This document shows, one piece after another, positions 1 through 12,391 of a stretch of 64,000 nucleotides of DNA (positions within the stretch are counted from its first letter, which is position 1; each line of letters starts with the position of its first letter). This DNA is from Cryptomeria japonica (Eukaryota > Streptophyta > Pinopsida > Cupressales > Cupressaceae), in NCBI RefSeq assembly GCF_030272615.1, contig NC_081410.1:125739640-125803639 (forward strand), given 5' to 3'. Below the pieces are notes generated by a model, which was not told where the DNA came from, ran no database searches, and saw only the letters and a program-made list of their open reading frames with translations. A program made the translations under genes and the position numbers.

Positions 1-214
1 ACATAACTTTTGCATACAAAATCATATTTTTTTTATTTCAAATAGGTGTTGGAGAGCATTTTTTAGTTTACAACATAGTGGTGATCAATAAGCATTGTTA
101 TGCGGTTCTTGTAGATCATACTTGTGGTTTCGATCAATGTGATCTAGTAATCTGCTTGTCAATTATCTACTGCAACATGTATCCTTTATTGAAATGTTGT
201 CTACTAAGTTGGTA

Positions 215-371
215 AAGGGTTTCTTTGTTGCTACCCTCCTAAAGTCTTTGTTGAGCACTGGTTAGCATAGTGTTCACCTCCACAAGTGTAACACGAACCT
301 GGAGGTTCCCTCTTCTATGTTCCTCTGTTAATTGCCTCATTGTATGTTTTGGAGTTATTGAACCCTTTTTT
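215..371. repeat. 157-bp direct repeat, copy A (partner 739-895)
   Basis: This segment of gypsy gag, including the zinc-knuckle codons, recurs at 739-895 with scattered substitutions. The two copies directly flank the TRIM at 372-738. Each begins AAGGGTTTCTTT and ends GAACCCTTTTT. No shorter target-site duplication is visible at the TRIM ends. Confidence 0.85.
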
Positions 372-508
372 TGTTCGAATCACCATTTTTGTTACACCAA
401 AAGCTCGAGTTGTCAATGAACAGGAGAGCGGCCAGAGACAAGGATCCATGAGAGGCGAGAGGAAGCCATGTCACAAACCCGCAAGAGGTGCTGACCACCA
501 AGTCAACA
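372..508 (-). repeat. TRIM 3' LTR (137 bp)
   Basis: Terminal repeat of the TRIM, downstream on the minus strand. Its copy at 602-738 has the same length. The termini are TG...CA in both orientations. Confidence 0.9.
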
Positions 509-601
509 ATCCCCCCTCATCATCGATTGAGGGTTCCACATCGACGGAATGAAGGGGACCTCCTGGGATTCGAACCCATAACCTAGCACTCTAATACCAT
601 T

Positions 602-738
602 TGTTGGAATCACCGTTGCCGTTACACCAAAAGCTCGAGTTGTCAGTGAACAGGAGAGCAGCCAGAGACAAGGATCCATGCGAGGCGGGAGGAATCCATG
701 TCATGAACCTGAAGGAGGTGTTGACCACCAAGTCAACA
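602..738 (-). repeat. TRIM 5' LTR (137 bp)
   Basis: Upstream terminal repeat on the minus strand, ending in CCAACA right beside the primer-binding site at 586-600. Confidence 0.9.
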
Positions 739-895
739 AGGGTTTCTTTATTGCTACCCTCCTAACGTATTTGTTGAGCATTGCTTAGCATAGTGTTCAC
801 CTCCACAAGTGTAACATGCCCTCGGAGGTCCCCTCTTCTATGTTCCTCTATTAGTTGCCTCATTGTCTTTTTTGGAGTTATTGAACCCTTTTTTA
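739..895. repeat. 157-bp direct repeat, copy B
   Basis: Partner of 215-371. It carries the zinc-knuckle codons at 778-816 and continues into the uninterrupted gag to its right, so this is likely the original copy. Confidence 0.85.
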
Positions 896-1467
896 TCTCC
901 TTTATAATCTTTATGACTACTCTTGAATACCTTACCACTCTTACTATTAGATTCATACATTTCTCCTCTCTTCTTGAAAGTTTGGGAGGACTGAGCCCAT
1001 TTGACCTTTTTTCCAATTTTTGTCTTTGATGGAGTCATCCTTTTTATCTTTTTATCTTGTGTAGTGACCTTCTAGTAGGCTTAGTCCATTGTGATTGGTG
1101 CAAGAACATCTACTGATCTTTCTATTCAATTATTAAGACCCATGATGAACTTCCTTATCCAGTACTTCTCATCTATTTGGAATTGGGGTACATTTTTTAA
1201 ATAACCAAGTAAAATTCTCCTAATATTTATTTATGGAGAGTTACCCTTGTCTCAAATCTTAGAAATATGTCATTTTTTTCTCAAAGAAGAGTTGTGGTGG
1301 TAATCTTTACCTAAACAATTTTACAAACCTATCCCAGGTTATGTCGACTGACCTTAGGCCTGACTCACCCTTCTTGTTTTCCCACCAACCGACAACTTCC
1401 TTTTTCATGTCATCGATAATGACATTAATCATATGTTTTTCTTTCCTATTTTGTGTATGGGATTACA

Positions 1468-1482
1468 CCCCCCCCCCCCCCC
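1468..1482. repeat. poly-C run (15 C)
   Basis: Fifteen consecutive C on the plus strand inside the decayed gag region. Its length may be inaccurate if the assembly is noisy at homopolymers. Confidence 0.9.
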
Positions 1483-1780
1483 AATGTTAACTCTAGTGTG
1501 TTCTTGTCTACTATATTTGTCTATGTAATGAGACTCTTGCTCCTTATTTTTGTTTTCATTTCTACCCTCTGCTCACTGCTCCAGGTTTTGGAGTCTGGTT
1601 TGGTTATCTTGCATCATGAGAAGGATTCAATCTAGTTTAGCAACTTGAGACTCTGGTGGACCATATCCTTTGCCACTTTCTTACATGTTGTCCATCATTT
1701 TGGTTACTTTAGACACCTGTTTATTGAAACATTTGTTTAATCTCATGAAACTAAATAATAAATTATTATTTATAATTGAT

Positions 1781-1957
<177 letters not shown>

Positions 1958-2478
1958 TTGTGATCACTTCTAAAAAGTTATTGCATTCACTTTTTTTTAT
2001 AACCAAAGTGCTCTATTATAGAGCTACTATCACTTTTTGTGATGAGTTCTTCTTGCCCTTCAAATTCAGAGTAAGGAACTAGTCTAAAACCCAAGGTGGG
2101 TACATGGTATTCCATTGGGTCAACTAACTTAATTTTATTTGTAGTAGAGCTCTCGAGTTTGGGTTCTAGTATTGGTTTCTTCTTAGCTAATATGGATGCC
2201 CTAACCACTTCTCTTCATGAAGTTGTCCATGGTTGCCTTTCTCTCTCGAATTGTTTTAGTACTTTCGCTAAAGGTTTCATATTGAAAGGCAAAGAACAGC
2301 AAGAATAATCATGTTTTAAGTTGGTTTCTCTTCAAAGATGAACATAGACTGGGTCACCAACCCTTTTTCAGCTGGTTGTACATATCCACATCCTGGCAAT
2401 GCCAAAAATGCTTCATTTTAGTTTTTAACCTAAATCTTTCTTTGTCATGAGTCCCTAGGTTTAGTGTTGAACCTGGTA

Positions 2479-2491
2479 GCTTTGATACCAT
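2479..2491 (-). other. primer-binding site of the left gypsy element
   Basis: The minus strand reads TGGTATCAAAGCT, one change from the plant initiator tRNA-Met site TGGTATCAGAGC. It lies next to a CA-ending LTR edge at 2494 and upstream, on the minus strand, of the gag at 1-2300, as expected for a 5' leader. Confidence 0.65.
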
Positions 2492-2493
2492 AT

Positions 2494-3300
2494 GTAACAT
2501 GCTACTACTGCTGAGATAAACAAATAAACAATTGAACAATAATAACAAAAGGACCAGACAAGACAAATAACAACCTAGATATGTAACAATTTAAAAAAAC
2601 AAAAAAAACAAGAGCAATAAAAATATTTAACTTTTTTACAAGATAGCAATAACAACAATATTAATCATGTACAACTAATGATTATATATCCAATTTGAAA
2701 ACTAATCTAGCTTTGAGTTCATATCATAAAATTACAAAAGGAGTTTAGAGTTTACAACATTCGACAATCCATTCGATTTTCTTTAATCTTGCAAGTTGTC
2801 TAACAAGAGGGAAAGTATCATCAAGGGGATTTACCACCGAACCATAGACTTGGTGATCTCCTGCATAGCTTTCTACTAAGAGTGGCCTTTCCCTTCATAA
2901 GGGTATATGCAATTTAATTGATTTAATATCATATGAGATTAATGTTTTGACCCTACATGACTCTAGTTGGTCACACACCATAAGAACCTCCTAAGTAGCA
3001 TGATCTCTTACTAGGTGGTGTATCTAGACCATGTGAACTAACAAATGCTTCCTTAACGTAGCGTCACCTTGGCCAAAGGTTTTGATTTTGCAAACACAAT
3101 TAAACGTGTAGTCTATGTTCACCACCCTACTTAGTTAGAACCAGCATATGGGTTTAGGCTTATAGACCAATAAGGTTTTCTCTTATGCTAACTGCATATT
3201 GACATGATCTAGAGACTCGCTGGCTCTAAGTTGCCACTCTATACCATTCTAAGTGTTAATTTGTAGTGACAATATTTATAGTCTTCTACCTTGCATAATA
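2494..3300 (-). mobile_element. probable 5' LTR remnant of the left gypsy element
   Basis: The sequence directly upstream (minus strand) of the primer-binding site ends GCATGTTACA, a proper LTR end. A TATA-like TATAAATATT on the minus strand at about 3271-3280 could be the promoter. The outer edge cannot be fixed because no partner LTR is in the window, so 3300 is approximate. Confidence 0.45.
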
Positions 3301-4769
3301 AGTGTATATTAACTAATTTGAATATTCGTTGTCTATGTATTACTGGTTCCATACTCATGATCATGAGTTGCATACTTGCCTCCTCATGATTATGACTATG
3401 AGTCTATAGACATTGAATTCACTACCATTATATTGCTTGTATGCTATTCTACCATGACTTACAGTATGTTAGAGAGTTGAATACATGTTTACATTTGACA
3501 CGATACTCTATTTTTAATATATCTTTTGTATTTTAGATTCAATTCATGAATTTTTTTATATTTAATTAATATTTCTTTCTTAGTGGACTAGTTCAGGTAA
3601 GAATATGTTTGATTCTAGCATATTTTCCATTTCCAGGTTTTCTCTGATTATTTTCTCAAATTGCCAAGACCCTTCAATTGTTCACTCAACTTAGAGATGT
3701 TTATCATATGTTTACTACAATAAGTTTCCTTCTAACAGAGGAATTTTTGAATACATATCAAACTTAATGTAGCAGTAGAAAGTAAAATTGTATCTCATAT
3801 TTGTTTACCACTGTTCATTTTTATTGCCATTTCTCAAAAGAATCAACAAGTTATGAACCTTGAAACTATGGCTTTAAAGTTATTAATTGTGCTACAGTTA
3901 TCACAACTAATTGATAACACATATTGTAATATAATATTCATATTATCAATTAAGTTATTTATCTGTGCTTATGAAAGCACTTCCATCATAGCCTTTTATT
4001 TCAATTTTCTACTTTCCATGTTTCAAAAACATTGGAAGAATTTATAGTGCATATTCTAGCAATATACTTGTTTGCTTACATGATTGCATTGTCCACTTCT
4101 CCAACCCCCTTCCAATCTCTTCACAGCTATGTCAGTTTTCTTTTGTTGTGCATATCTTTTCTTAGCTACCTTCCAAAATGAAGAGCCAAATATCAAGATT
4201 TTTGTCTTGTGTGAGAGAGAATGTCTCCACAAGGCTTTTTTTCTCATATTTAGCATACGGATTTAACCTTTTATCAATTCTCCCTAGCTTGAAGTAGTGC
4301 ATGCCCCCACGTTAAAGCGATTGCATATGCAACAACGAGAGAAATTGCTTTAAGGTAGTATACATGCATCCAAAATATAAGCATGTTATCACAAATATAT
4401 GCCCCCAAGAAGGACAAATCAAAGGATAATGATCACAAAACACAAAACACATAAGGGTTTTACTTAAGTCTGGAGTGAGTATGCTCTTATGATAAATAAT
4501 ATGTATCATGAAGTATATTTGCATTGAATTATCCTCATCCCCCAAAGAAATTAGAACCACAATGGAATAAGGGCACATGTGTCTTTTTAGTCAACATGGG
4601 ATAGAAGAAAAGAGATCTCAATGCTTTGCATCATCCTCAAGTAGACAACACTACAAAAAATAAATAAAAGAATTCAGAAACAAATAGAAGAAGGTTAAGA
4701 ACAAGCAAAGAGAGGAAAGAGAGAGAATCTACGACACGAATGAATCTAATCAAGCATATCATCTACCTC
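3301..4769. other. unassigned AT-rich stretch
   Basis: No gene, LTR end, RNA gene or strong repeat was recognised. Open frames are short (under 90 codons) with no recognisable motif. It may contain the missing end of element Y or of the left gypsy element. Confidence 0.4.
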
Positions 4770-5966
4770 CTAATCTTGCTCAACATTGTTTTGGGAAGGT
4801 GGACAAGATGCAAGAGGGGCAACTTCGAGCATGGTAGATGGAGCTGCCAAATATTCCATACAAGGACCATGCTCTAATGATGAACCACTTTTTTTATTAC
4901 TAGGAGCTAGGATGAATGTTTTTGAGAATTGTTTAGATAAATCATTGTGAACAAAAACATATTCATATTCGTCACTTGAATCAACATTGTTGGCATGAAC
5001 ATCATTTTCATCCATCTCTTTATCAAGATTAATAAAAATAAGATCTTTAATAGGAATAGCACATGAACCATCATTTTCCTTAATCATTTTTAATCTTGGA
5101 TATTTAGGTTGAACTTCCTCCCTAGGGTTAGGCAAAGGTTGTACAAATGAGATCATATAGACATTTGGGGTCTTCAAGAAGGAAATGGGATGAGAAGCAA
5201 GTTCACGATATTTAGCACGACATCTCCATCGACATTCTCTTGTACAATGAATTATTTTAGTTTTAGCTAAGGGATGTGAAGGTTTAAGATCAATAGACAT
5301 AGGCTTCTTCTCTTCCCTCGAGGAAAGAGGAATAGAAGAAGGTCTACAAGGTTGAAAGATAGGAGATATTGGACACTTCCCTTTGTAAGATGTAGAAAGT
5401 AGAACCACAACATATAAAGGAGGAGTAGAAGGTGTAGGAAGGAGACTGAGTCCATTATGAGGAGGAGGAATAGGTCTTGGATCTTTAGGCTTACTTAAGG
5501 ATAAGATCATATGTATCATTCTTTCACTTTTGATAAAATTGAAAAAGAGTATAACTTCTAGTTTTAAGATGTTCAAATTGTTTAGACCAAAAGCAATCCA
5601 AATTAACATCTCCATGCCTCACCATGGGTTGGTACATGTTATGATTAATTGTTATGATTTTGTCATTATGAGGAAATTTTAAACACTTATGAATGGTATA
5701 AGGGACCACTTTCATGGAAGAGATCCAAGGATATCCCGACTTCACACAAAACTGATTGAATGTAGGAATGATATAAAAATGACATCTAAGCACTTAGTAC
5801 CAACCTCAAAAGGAAGAGTAATAGAACCAATAGTTGGATAAGAGAAACCATCAAATATTTTAATCACCACATCAGATTTATCATATGTTACTTGATGAAA
5901 TTGTAAAGTATAAAGGTATTCTTCAATTATCACATTCACCATACATGTTGTATCAATGAGCACCTC
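4770..5966 (-). pseudogene. element Y: gypsy protease end and spacer (Tat/Ogre type)
   Basis: The minus strand continues from the gag at 5967-8058. A retropepsin-like segment is recognisable: the 'VLID' start near 5960, where the active site reads D-T-T-C in place of the usual D-G-G-A, then 'YPWISSMKVVPYTIHKCLKFP', equivalent to the '[22 protein letters not shown]' region of the Tat element at 27279-28220. A 281-codon frame after it (4770-5615) is Pro/Ser-rich at first and acidic later. It has no known domain and corresponds in place to the protease-RT spacer of Tat elements. No RT follows, so the element is cut off to the left. The frame changes between segments show decay. Confidence 0.6.
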
Positions 5967-8058
5967 TCATGAGAGTATGTCTCTAATCTTCATAGTGATA
6001 TAGATTGGGCCATCAAATGCTTCAATAGTCTCACTAGGATCAAAGGTAATGCATAGGTCCTTAGAAGGTGCAAGTTTATCAATAAGATTCACCGCATTAT
6101 TAGACTCAAGGCCAAGGTCATCTAGAAAAAATGCAAGATGCTCATACTCAACCACAATAGTAGAATGGGAAGGCAAAGGATTAGTAAATATTTGGAAATT
6201 TTTATTAGGAGGAGCTACAAATTTATTTCCCTTGTCATGCACACCAGCTACAGATATGGTATTGTTATCAATAAGGTCTTGAATTCTACTCCTTAAGGAA
6301 TAACACTTTTCAGTGTCATGACCAGGTTGACAATGATATTGGCAAAAAAAATTGGAATCATGATAAGGTGGAAAAGGTTTGGATGTGTCAATTGGTTTGA
6401 TGGGAGGAAGTTTCAACATATTTTTATTCAACAATTGTGTCATAATGATATGCAAAGATTCAGAAAGAGGAATAAATTCTTTTTTAAAATACTTGGATAA
6501 AGGAGGCACACCTGTTGGCGCGGCTGCTACTTAGGTATTGTTGTTGTCATTCAACTTGATGGATCCCTTATTTGGTTTAAAATTAGAAAAAGGTTGTTGG
6601 GCATTTTCATTCTTATCAACCGAAGCCATTGAAGGAGATTGTTCAAATTGACTCACTTGAAGCTGATAGTTATGAAGCATTGCGCACAACTACATAAAGG
6701 AAGTAAACTCATAAAAGAGAAGCTTATCCCCAATGTATTTTTATGAATTAGAAATAAAAATTCTTTGAACATCGTTATCAGGCATAGGATGAGAAATTTG
6801 ATAATACAAATGTTTATACCCACTAATAAAATCATTCACTTTTTCTTTAACACCTTGCTTACAATGAATCAAACCATTCAAAGTAATCTTATGACCAATA
6901 TAATTGTGAAATTGTTGAATGAAAGCATTAGCTAATTGTTGAAATCATGTAATAGAATAAAGAGGCAAGAACAATACCATTGCAAATCTTTATCTCTTGA
7001 TATTCTAGTAAACAATTTAGCCAAAAGTCTTTGATCATGAGGAAAAGCACTACACAAAGTTTGAAGTATTTTCACATGAGTCAAGGGATCACCTTTTTTG
7101 TTATAAAGCTCCAATCGAGATAATTCCATAGGTTTAGGGGGGACAACACAAACAATATCATTTGATAACGGGCTCGCTAAATCAAAAGTGGACACGTTAA
7201 AATTTGATTGGTTTATGGAAGCTATTTGTTGTTGCAAGGACAACACGGTTTGAGCTAGGTTGTTAATGGTTGCTTCGGTTGATGGGTTGAAATTAGACAC
7301 ATTGGAATGGGATGGAGGAGTAAAATTGTTGAATGAAGGTGGAGGTTAAGAATAAGAAGGTGGAACACTATGATAGGTAGGTATGGGAGATGGCTAGGTC
7401 ACAAATGAAAGAGTCATGGAAGGAAGTATGAAAGAATTTTGATTATTAATATTGCCCCTTTGACTAAAATATGTATGGTTAACATTTTGTGTGGAAGTAG
7501 CCATGATAGTTGATGTGAAAACAGACACACTAGGAATAGGTGTAGCCATGTGAATATAATGACTGAATCAACTAGGTGCTTGAGTGTTACCAAGTACTTC
7601 AACACAACTTTTCATAGGCATGATATTAATTAGTGTCAACAATATGAGCAATACCACACAACAAATCAACACCAACTTTATCACTTTAAACCATTCTTTA
7701 ATCCTCTAATCAATGTGATTGCCTCACTTTCTGAACATTGTTGACTCATCCATTGTTGAAGATTTTCAAATTCATTATCAATCTTCTCCAATTGGTCAAC
7801 GAAAACCCTAGTTAGTGATTCACCCTCATCGTGAGAATTATGTAAAGAATGGAGATAAATAACATCAATTGTTGGAATAGAAGAATCACCCACATTCTTA
7901 TGAAACAAGTTATCCAAATTAGGCTCCATATTCTTAGTAATTAAACCTTGGGAAGCCTTAATTCTACAACTTCTTCTCATGAAAATCTTATAGGTAGGAC
8001 TAATGCACAAAGGAGGGAAATTTGAATTTGAATTTGAAAATTTGATTAAACAATACAT
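5967..8058 (-). pseudogene. element Y: gypsy gag (Tat/Ogre type)
   Basis: This decayed capsid/nucleocapsid gene reads leftward from about 8058. The first segment (7681-8058) starts the protein. A middle segment (6932-7300) resembles the gag region around 'PKPMELSRLELYNKKGDPLTH'. A later segment (5967-6509) carries a knuckle-like CQYHCQPGHDTEKC (C-x2-H-x5-H-x4-C), the variant typical of Tat/Ogre gags and also present in the Tat element here. Stops and frameshifts separate the segments. Protease follows at 4770-5966, and a leader with primer-binding site and LTR precedes it at 8059-9693, giving normal gypsy order. It is related to element X through its LTR. Not functional. Confidence 0.65.
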
Positions 8059-8515
8059 TTTTTGTGAAAATGACTAGTTAACCAATTAATTAAGCAATTT
8101 GATTGTGAATTTGAAAGATAAATGCATCTATATCATAGCATTGCATTCATAAATATCATATCTGAAAATTAATTTGAAAATTTATGCAACCCATAAGTAA
8201 ATTTTAGAATTATATATTAGGGTTTTTTTAAATTCAACCACTAAATCTATGTAATTCAGATTGAAAATGAGATCTAGGAGGGAAAATTTCAATTTTAAAT
8301 TAAATGAATAATTAGGTCTAAAATAATATATCCAAATTAGACAACGCACAAGCTCAATTATATAATTAAAAAATAGGGTTTTTGTGAATGTAACCTCTAA
8401 ATTTTTTAAATTCAATTGGAAACTAGAATTGCAAATATAAATTTGAATGCATAAACACTCATACCTGAAAACATAAATTAGAAAATTAAAGTGTAATATG
8501 TCATGTTCACCAAAA
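8059..8515 (-). other. element Y leader with repeated A/T-rich module and PBS
   Basis: Non-coding leader between LTR and gag. On the minus strand the LTR end is followed by TTTTGGTGAACATGACA, the likely primer-binding site; element X has the same arrangement with TTTTGGTGAACCCGACA. Two imperfect copies of the roughly 155-bp module seen five times in X are present, marked by 'CAACCCATAAG' near 8188 and 'CAACGCACAAGCTCAATT' near 8342. Confidence 0.6.
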
Positions 8516-9693
8516 TGTAATGGTGAAAAATTAGGGTTTCCACAATTAGATATAGTAGAAACCACTAATTTTAGGCTTAGGGACCATTACATTAAAAGAG
8601 GGGTAAACCCAATAGATCTAGCCACAAATCAGCAAGGATAGGGCTAAGAATTTTATTGGATTTACTGGTTATTTGGATTGATTACCCTCTTTTAAGTTGA
8701 ATTGTGAAAATGTTAAAATTAGGGTAAATGTGTTGGAATTGAAGTAAAAATGCACGAATAGTGAACTACAGTCATCAGATCGAGCCACAAATCTAGATCT
8801 AAGGAATATAAGTCTATTCAGATCTATTCCCAGAAGGAGTTCCTGAAATGTCGGGATCGGTATGCCCATCGCACCAGTACTCTGCACTTTTCGTCATTCA
8901 AAAGGGAATTTGTTCATCACTGTAAATAAAGCTAATTCTGAAGATCACAGCTCTGTACTTGTTCCTGCAAACGCTAGAGAAGGGAAATAGGTTGGGAAAA
9001 GGGGTTTGCCTTAGATTGAACCTCGATTTTGGAATTGACCATGAAATAGAAATGAGATGTAATTGAATTGCACTAATGGAAATGTTCTCCTTTTGAGGGA
9101 GATGTTGAATAACAACTGAAAACATAAATGATATACCTTTTAATAGAGTTTTGTTTGTCTCCACAAGGAATTAGGGTTTCATGAAGTCTTTATAAACATA
9201 AAACATGCATGTCAACTCCAATGATTGAAAATTAACCTTACTTTTGGTCAAATTATTGAAAATTAAACTTACTTTTGGTCCAATGGTTGAAGGAAGACTG
9301 ATTGTTTTCTCACTTAAATTTGAATGAATGCTTGATCACTTCATTCCAAATGTATATCAAAATGAGAGGGGTAGACCTCCTTTTATACTTTCCCATCGAA
9401 AAACAACTTAATTTTTCGACATGAGTGATATTGGATCTAGGTCCCAACTGAAAGGAGATGACTATTAACGAGCCCCAAAATCCTAATTGGGAGGACTATG
9501 GTGCCAACGCCTTGGTCTTGACCAATTAGGAACCAAGAAACAAAGGGCAGATGATGTGCAAGTTGAAAATAATAAAGAATTTGCATGGTGTGATCGGAAT
9601 CAGGGCTCCAATTAGGCCTCTCAAGACATGAACGCCCATGTAAGGGCCTAGATAAGGATAAAATTGTAAGGTAGTACAATTTAGGATGTTGTA
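8516..9693 (-). mobile_element. element Y 5' LTR
   Basis: It starts TGTAATGGTG on the plus strand and is homologous along its length to the two LTRs of element X (11263-12391 and 43760-44950). All share 'AATTAGGGTTTCCAC', 'GATCACA..CTCTGTAC' and the 'CAATTTAGGAT' end. Minus-strand orientation is set by the gag to its left. A TATA-like AGTATAAAAGG on the minus strand lies near 9380-9392. The outer terminus has drifted from the ACTACA seen in X. Confidence 0.8.
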
Positions 9694-10289
9694 TATGCAT
9701 ATATGTATACATGTGTGTGTGTGTGTGTACTCCTTATAGTATGCACTGATCATTTATGTTTCAAATACATTTAAATTAAATTGAAGTTTAAATCCAAAAT
9801 GATTATCAATGACATTTAAGGTTGAACTACTTATCTGATGGCTGAAGTCAACACTAAGAGTTCAAGATGAGAAGGAACCCTAACAACTCGACTAACTTGC
9901 TAGAGTTAACCAAATCAAGTACCTAATACAAAACTCCTCATCTCTAGGCTCTGTTAACAAAACATTACATGACCAATACCTAAAGGTTTTGAAGACTTAA
10001 GATGACAACTTGACCTTTCACTTGTTAACTCCCATACCACATGATACTTTCTCTCCCTTCTTAGAGGATTATGAAATCCCTGCAACTACTATGTCAAAGC
10101 AATGTAGTTAGTCTGAAATCTCATCAATAATTCTTACATGAATAAACATCATTAAATAGCTTCATAAAACTTGATGATTTTTTAAACAAGACCATTGACA
10201 TATGCATTATGAACCACTATTCAAATATATTGAATACTCACATATCAATGTATTAAAATATAGCAGATTATCAATGAGAAAGAGGGATG
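9694..10289. other. unassigned stretch with short (GT)n
   Basis: A (TG)n run lies at about 9711-9728; otherwise no feature was recognised. It may include the 3' end of the old chromovirus, whose integrase stops being readable at about 10290. GTGTTACATCCC on the minus strand near 10287 resembles a chromovirus LTR start, but no partner LTR was confirmed. Confidence 0.35.
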
Positions 10290-11262
10290 TAACACCTACA
10301 AACATGGTACTAGTTTGGATGTCTTTCCAAATTTAATGGAGCTCTTATGGGGTTTTACTCTCAATAAGACTTTGTCCCCTGCCAAAAATTGCCTTAGGTT
10401 ATGCTTGGCATCAACATAACTCTTCTACCTGTCATTAGCTTCTACTAATATTTGATTGATTAGTTTTACTTTCTCTTCCACTTCTAGTAACATATTCAAG
10501 CCAAGGCTAATCCTATCTTCTAGCTTATCCCAACTTATAAGAGTTTGACACTTCCTTTCGTATAATGCTTCAAAAGGAGCCATTTTTATTGTAGAATGGT
10601 AAGAGATATTGTAAGAAAATTCCACAAACAAAAAATAATCCTCCCAATGGTATCATTGATCCATGTGCAATATACCCTTAATAAGTCTTCTAATACCTCA
10701 TTAACTCTCTTTGTTTGACCATCGGTCTCAGAGTGATAAGAGGAACTTATATTGAGCTGCTTCCCTAAGAAAGAAAACAAGGCTTTCTAAAACCTAGATG
10801 TTATACAAGAATCTCTATTTGAAATATTTTTCTCAATAACTCCATGCAATCTAAACACTTCTTGGAAAATTTACGGGCTATGATCAATGCACCATCTGTT
10901 AGGTTTCCCAATTGGAAATGTGCCACCTTGGTGAGTTTATCCACCACAACCAAAATAGAATTATTGTTTTTCCTTTACATGGGAAACATTGTGCAAATTT
11001 CATGATATTGATGATTTTCCACTTCCTTTCTATAATCTCATTATTAAATAGGAATCTTGTCGGGTTTCAGTGTTCGACTTTCACCCTCTAACATTCTAGA
11101 CACCCTGCCACAAATCTTATAGAATCTTACTTCATTCCTTTCTAGAAATACAATGGTTTGACATCTACTAGAATATTCATCAACCCAAGATGTCTTGAAT
11201 TTAATGTCATGTGAACTTCTTTCCACGTGGTATTCCTCAACTCTCTGGAGTTTGAAACATAT
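10290..11262 (-). pseudogene. chromovirus integrase (gypsy), decayed
   Basis: Integrase inserts retrotransposon cDNA into chromosomal DNA. On the minus strand, pieces in several frames match the chromovirus integrase core: 'ILVVVDKLTKVAHF', 'FRLHGV..KNISNRDS', 'SSYHSETDGQTKRVNEVLEDLLR', 'YNISYHSTIKMAPFEALYERKC' and 'LLRVKPHKSSIKFGK'. The catalytic Glu after DGQT is Lys (AAG at 10709-10711). Stops and frameshifts are frequent. Its RT and RNase H lie at 44951-46866, separated by insertion of element X: the CATAT before 11263 pairs with CATAC after 44950. This is the oldest recognisable layer of the central region. Confidence 0.8.
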
Positions 11263-12391
11263 TGTAATGGTGAAAATTTAGGGTTTCCACCCTAAGAAGG
11301 ATGAAAACCACTAATTTTTTGTTAAGGACCAGTTACATTCAAAAGAGGGTTAGAATCAATATATTCAGTCATAAATCAACAAGGATTGAGACTGAATACT
11401 AATTCAATTAAAGGGATAAATTTTTTTAACCTTTTTTGTGAGTTGAATTGTTGAAATTAGAGTAAAGTGTTGAAGATGAAGGTAAAAATGTAGAAACGAT
11501 GAGTTGTGGTTGTCGAATTGAGCCACGCACTTGGATATAAGCAATATAAGCAAATTTGGATCTGATCCTTGAAAAAGCTCCAAAAATGTTAGGACCAAAA
11601 TGCTCGTTGCTCTAGTCCTCTGAACTTTTCGCACACTAAAGGGAGCTTGATTTGTCACTGTAAATAATGCCTATTCTGAAGATCACAACTCTATACATGT
11701 TTCCTGCACACAAAAAAGAAAGGGAAACAAGTTGGGAATAGGGGTTTTCCTAAGTCAAACCCTGATTTAGGAATTCACCTTGATTGAAATATTGCAAATA
11801 CTGAAATAAATAATGAAAAGATATAACTGAGATTTGCAATGACTAATAATGCTTTTATTATTTAATGTAATCACATATGTTGTATAAAATAGCATGAACA
11901 TGGAAAAAACCTAATCACACACACACATGCTTGCATATGAATGATGTAATGTTGCTCCACAATTAATGAATGAAGAATATGTAGCCTTGAAGACCTCTAG
12001 AGATGCTTGATGATGAATACTTCAATGCTTGATGATTATAATTTCACCCTTATATCCTTATCTCCTTATATGTTGATTTTTCGACATAGGTCGACACAGG
12101 GCTAGATTTCCCACCCAATTTTGAGAATGCAAGAGGGGTAAAAGATGTGGCCCAATTAAGGAGGACCAAAGTGTGGTGCACCGATCCTCGTGAGAACCAG
12201 AGAGCCACACCCTAGTCCTATTTTGTTTTAGGGTTGAGACAAGGGGCCATATGATGCATCAAATGAAAATGAAGCCATATTTGCATGATGCAAGCATAAT
12301 CAAGTCTTAATTAAGCATTGGGAGATGAACACTAAGGTGAGAACCCAAAATATGGAATAAATTGTAAGCAATTAAAATTTAGGACACTACA
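11263..12391 (-). repeat. element X 3' LTR
   Basis: 1129 bp, TGTAATGG...GGACACTACA. It is homologous to 43760-44950 and 8516-9693. The integrase of the host chromovirus abuts its left edge. Confidence 0.85.

Larger units (their letters stand above)
372..738 (-). mobile_element. TRIM (terminal-repeat retrotransposon in miniature), complete
   Basis: Two direct terminal repeats of exactly 137 bp (372-508 and 602-738) begin TGTT and end AACA on the plus strand and differ at only a few positions. They enclose a 93-bp interior. Read on the minus strand, the interior starts with a primer-binding-site-like TGGTATTAGAGTGC (586-600), which matches the initiator tRNA-Met type TGGTATCAGAGC with changes. 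It ends with a polypurine tract ATGAGGGGGGAT (509-520) directly before the 3' LTR. There is no coding capacity, so movement would have needed proteins from another element. The 367-bp size, terminal repeats, PBS and PPT together fit a TRIM well. Flanking sequence is a 157-bp direct repeat rather than the usual 5-bp duplication. Confidence 0.9.

Noticed and set aside
580-600. A tRNA gene suggested by the GGTTCGAATCC box
   Set aside because: No acceptor stem, D-arm or anticodon arm can be formed; the box is part of the TRIM interior next to its PBS.
9694-10289. 3' LTR of the old chromovirus
   Set aside because: GTGTTACATCCC near 10287 is suggestive, but comparison with 59683-59965 gave no convincing similarity, so no LTR is claimed.
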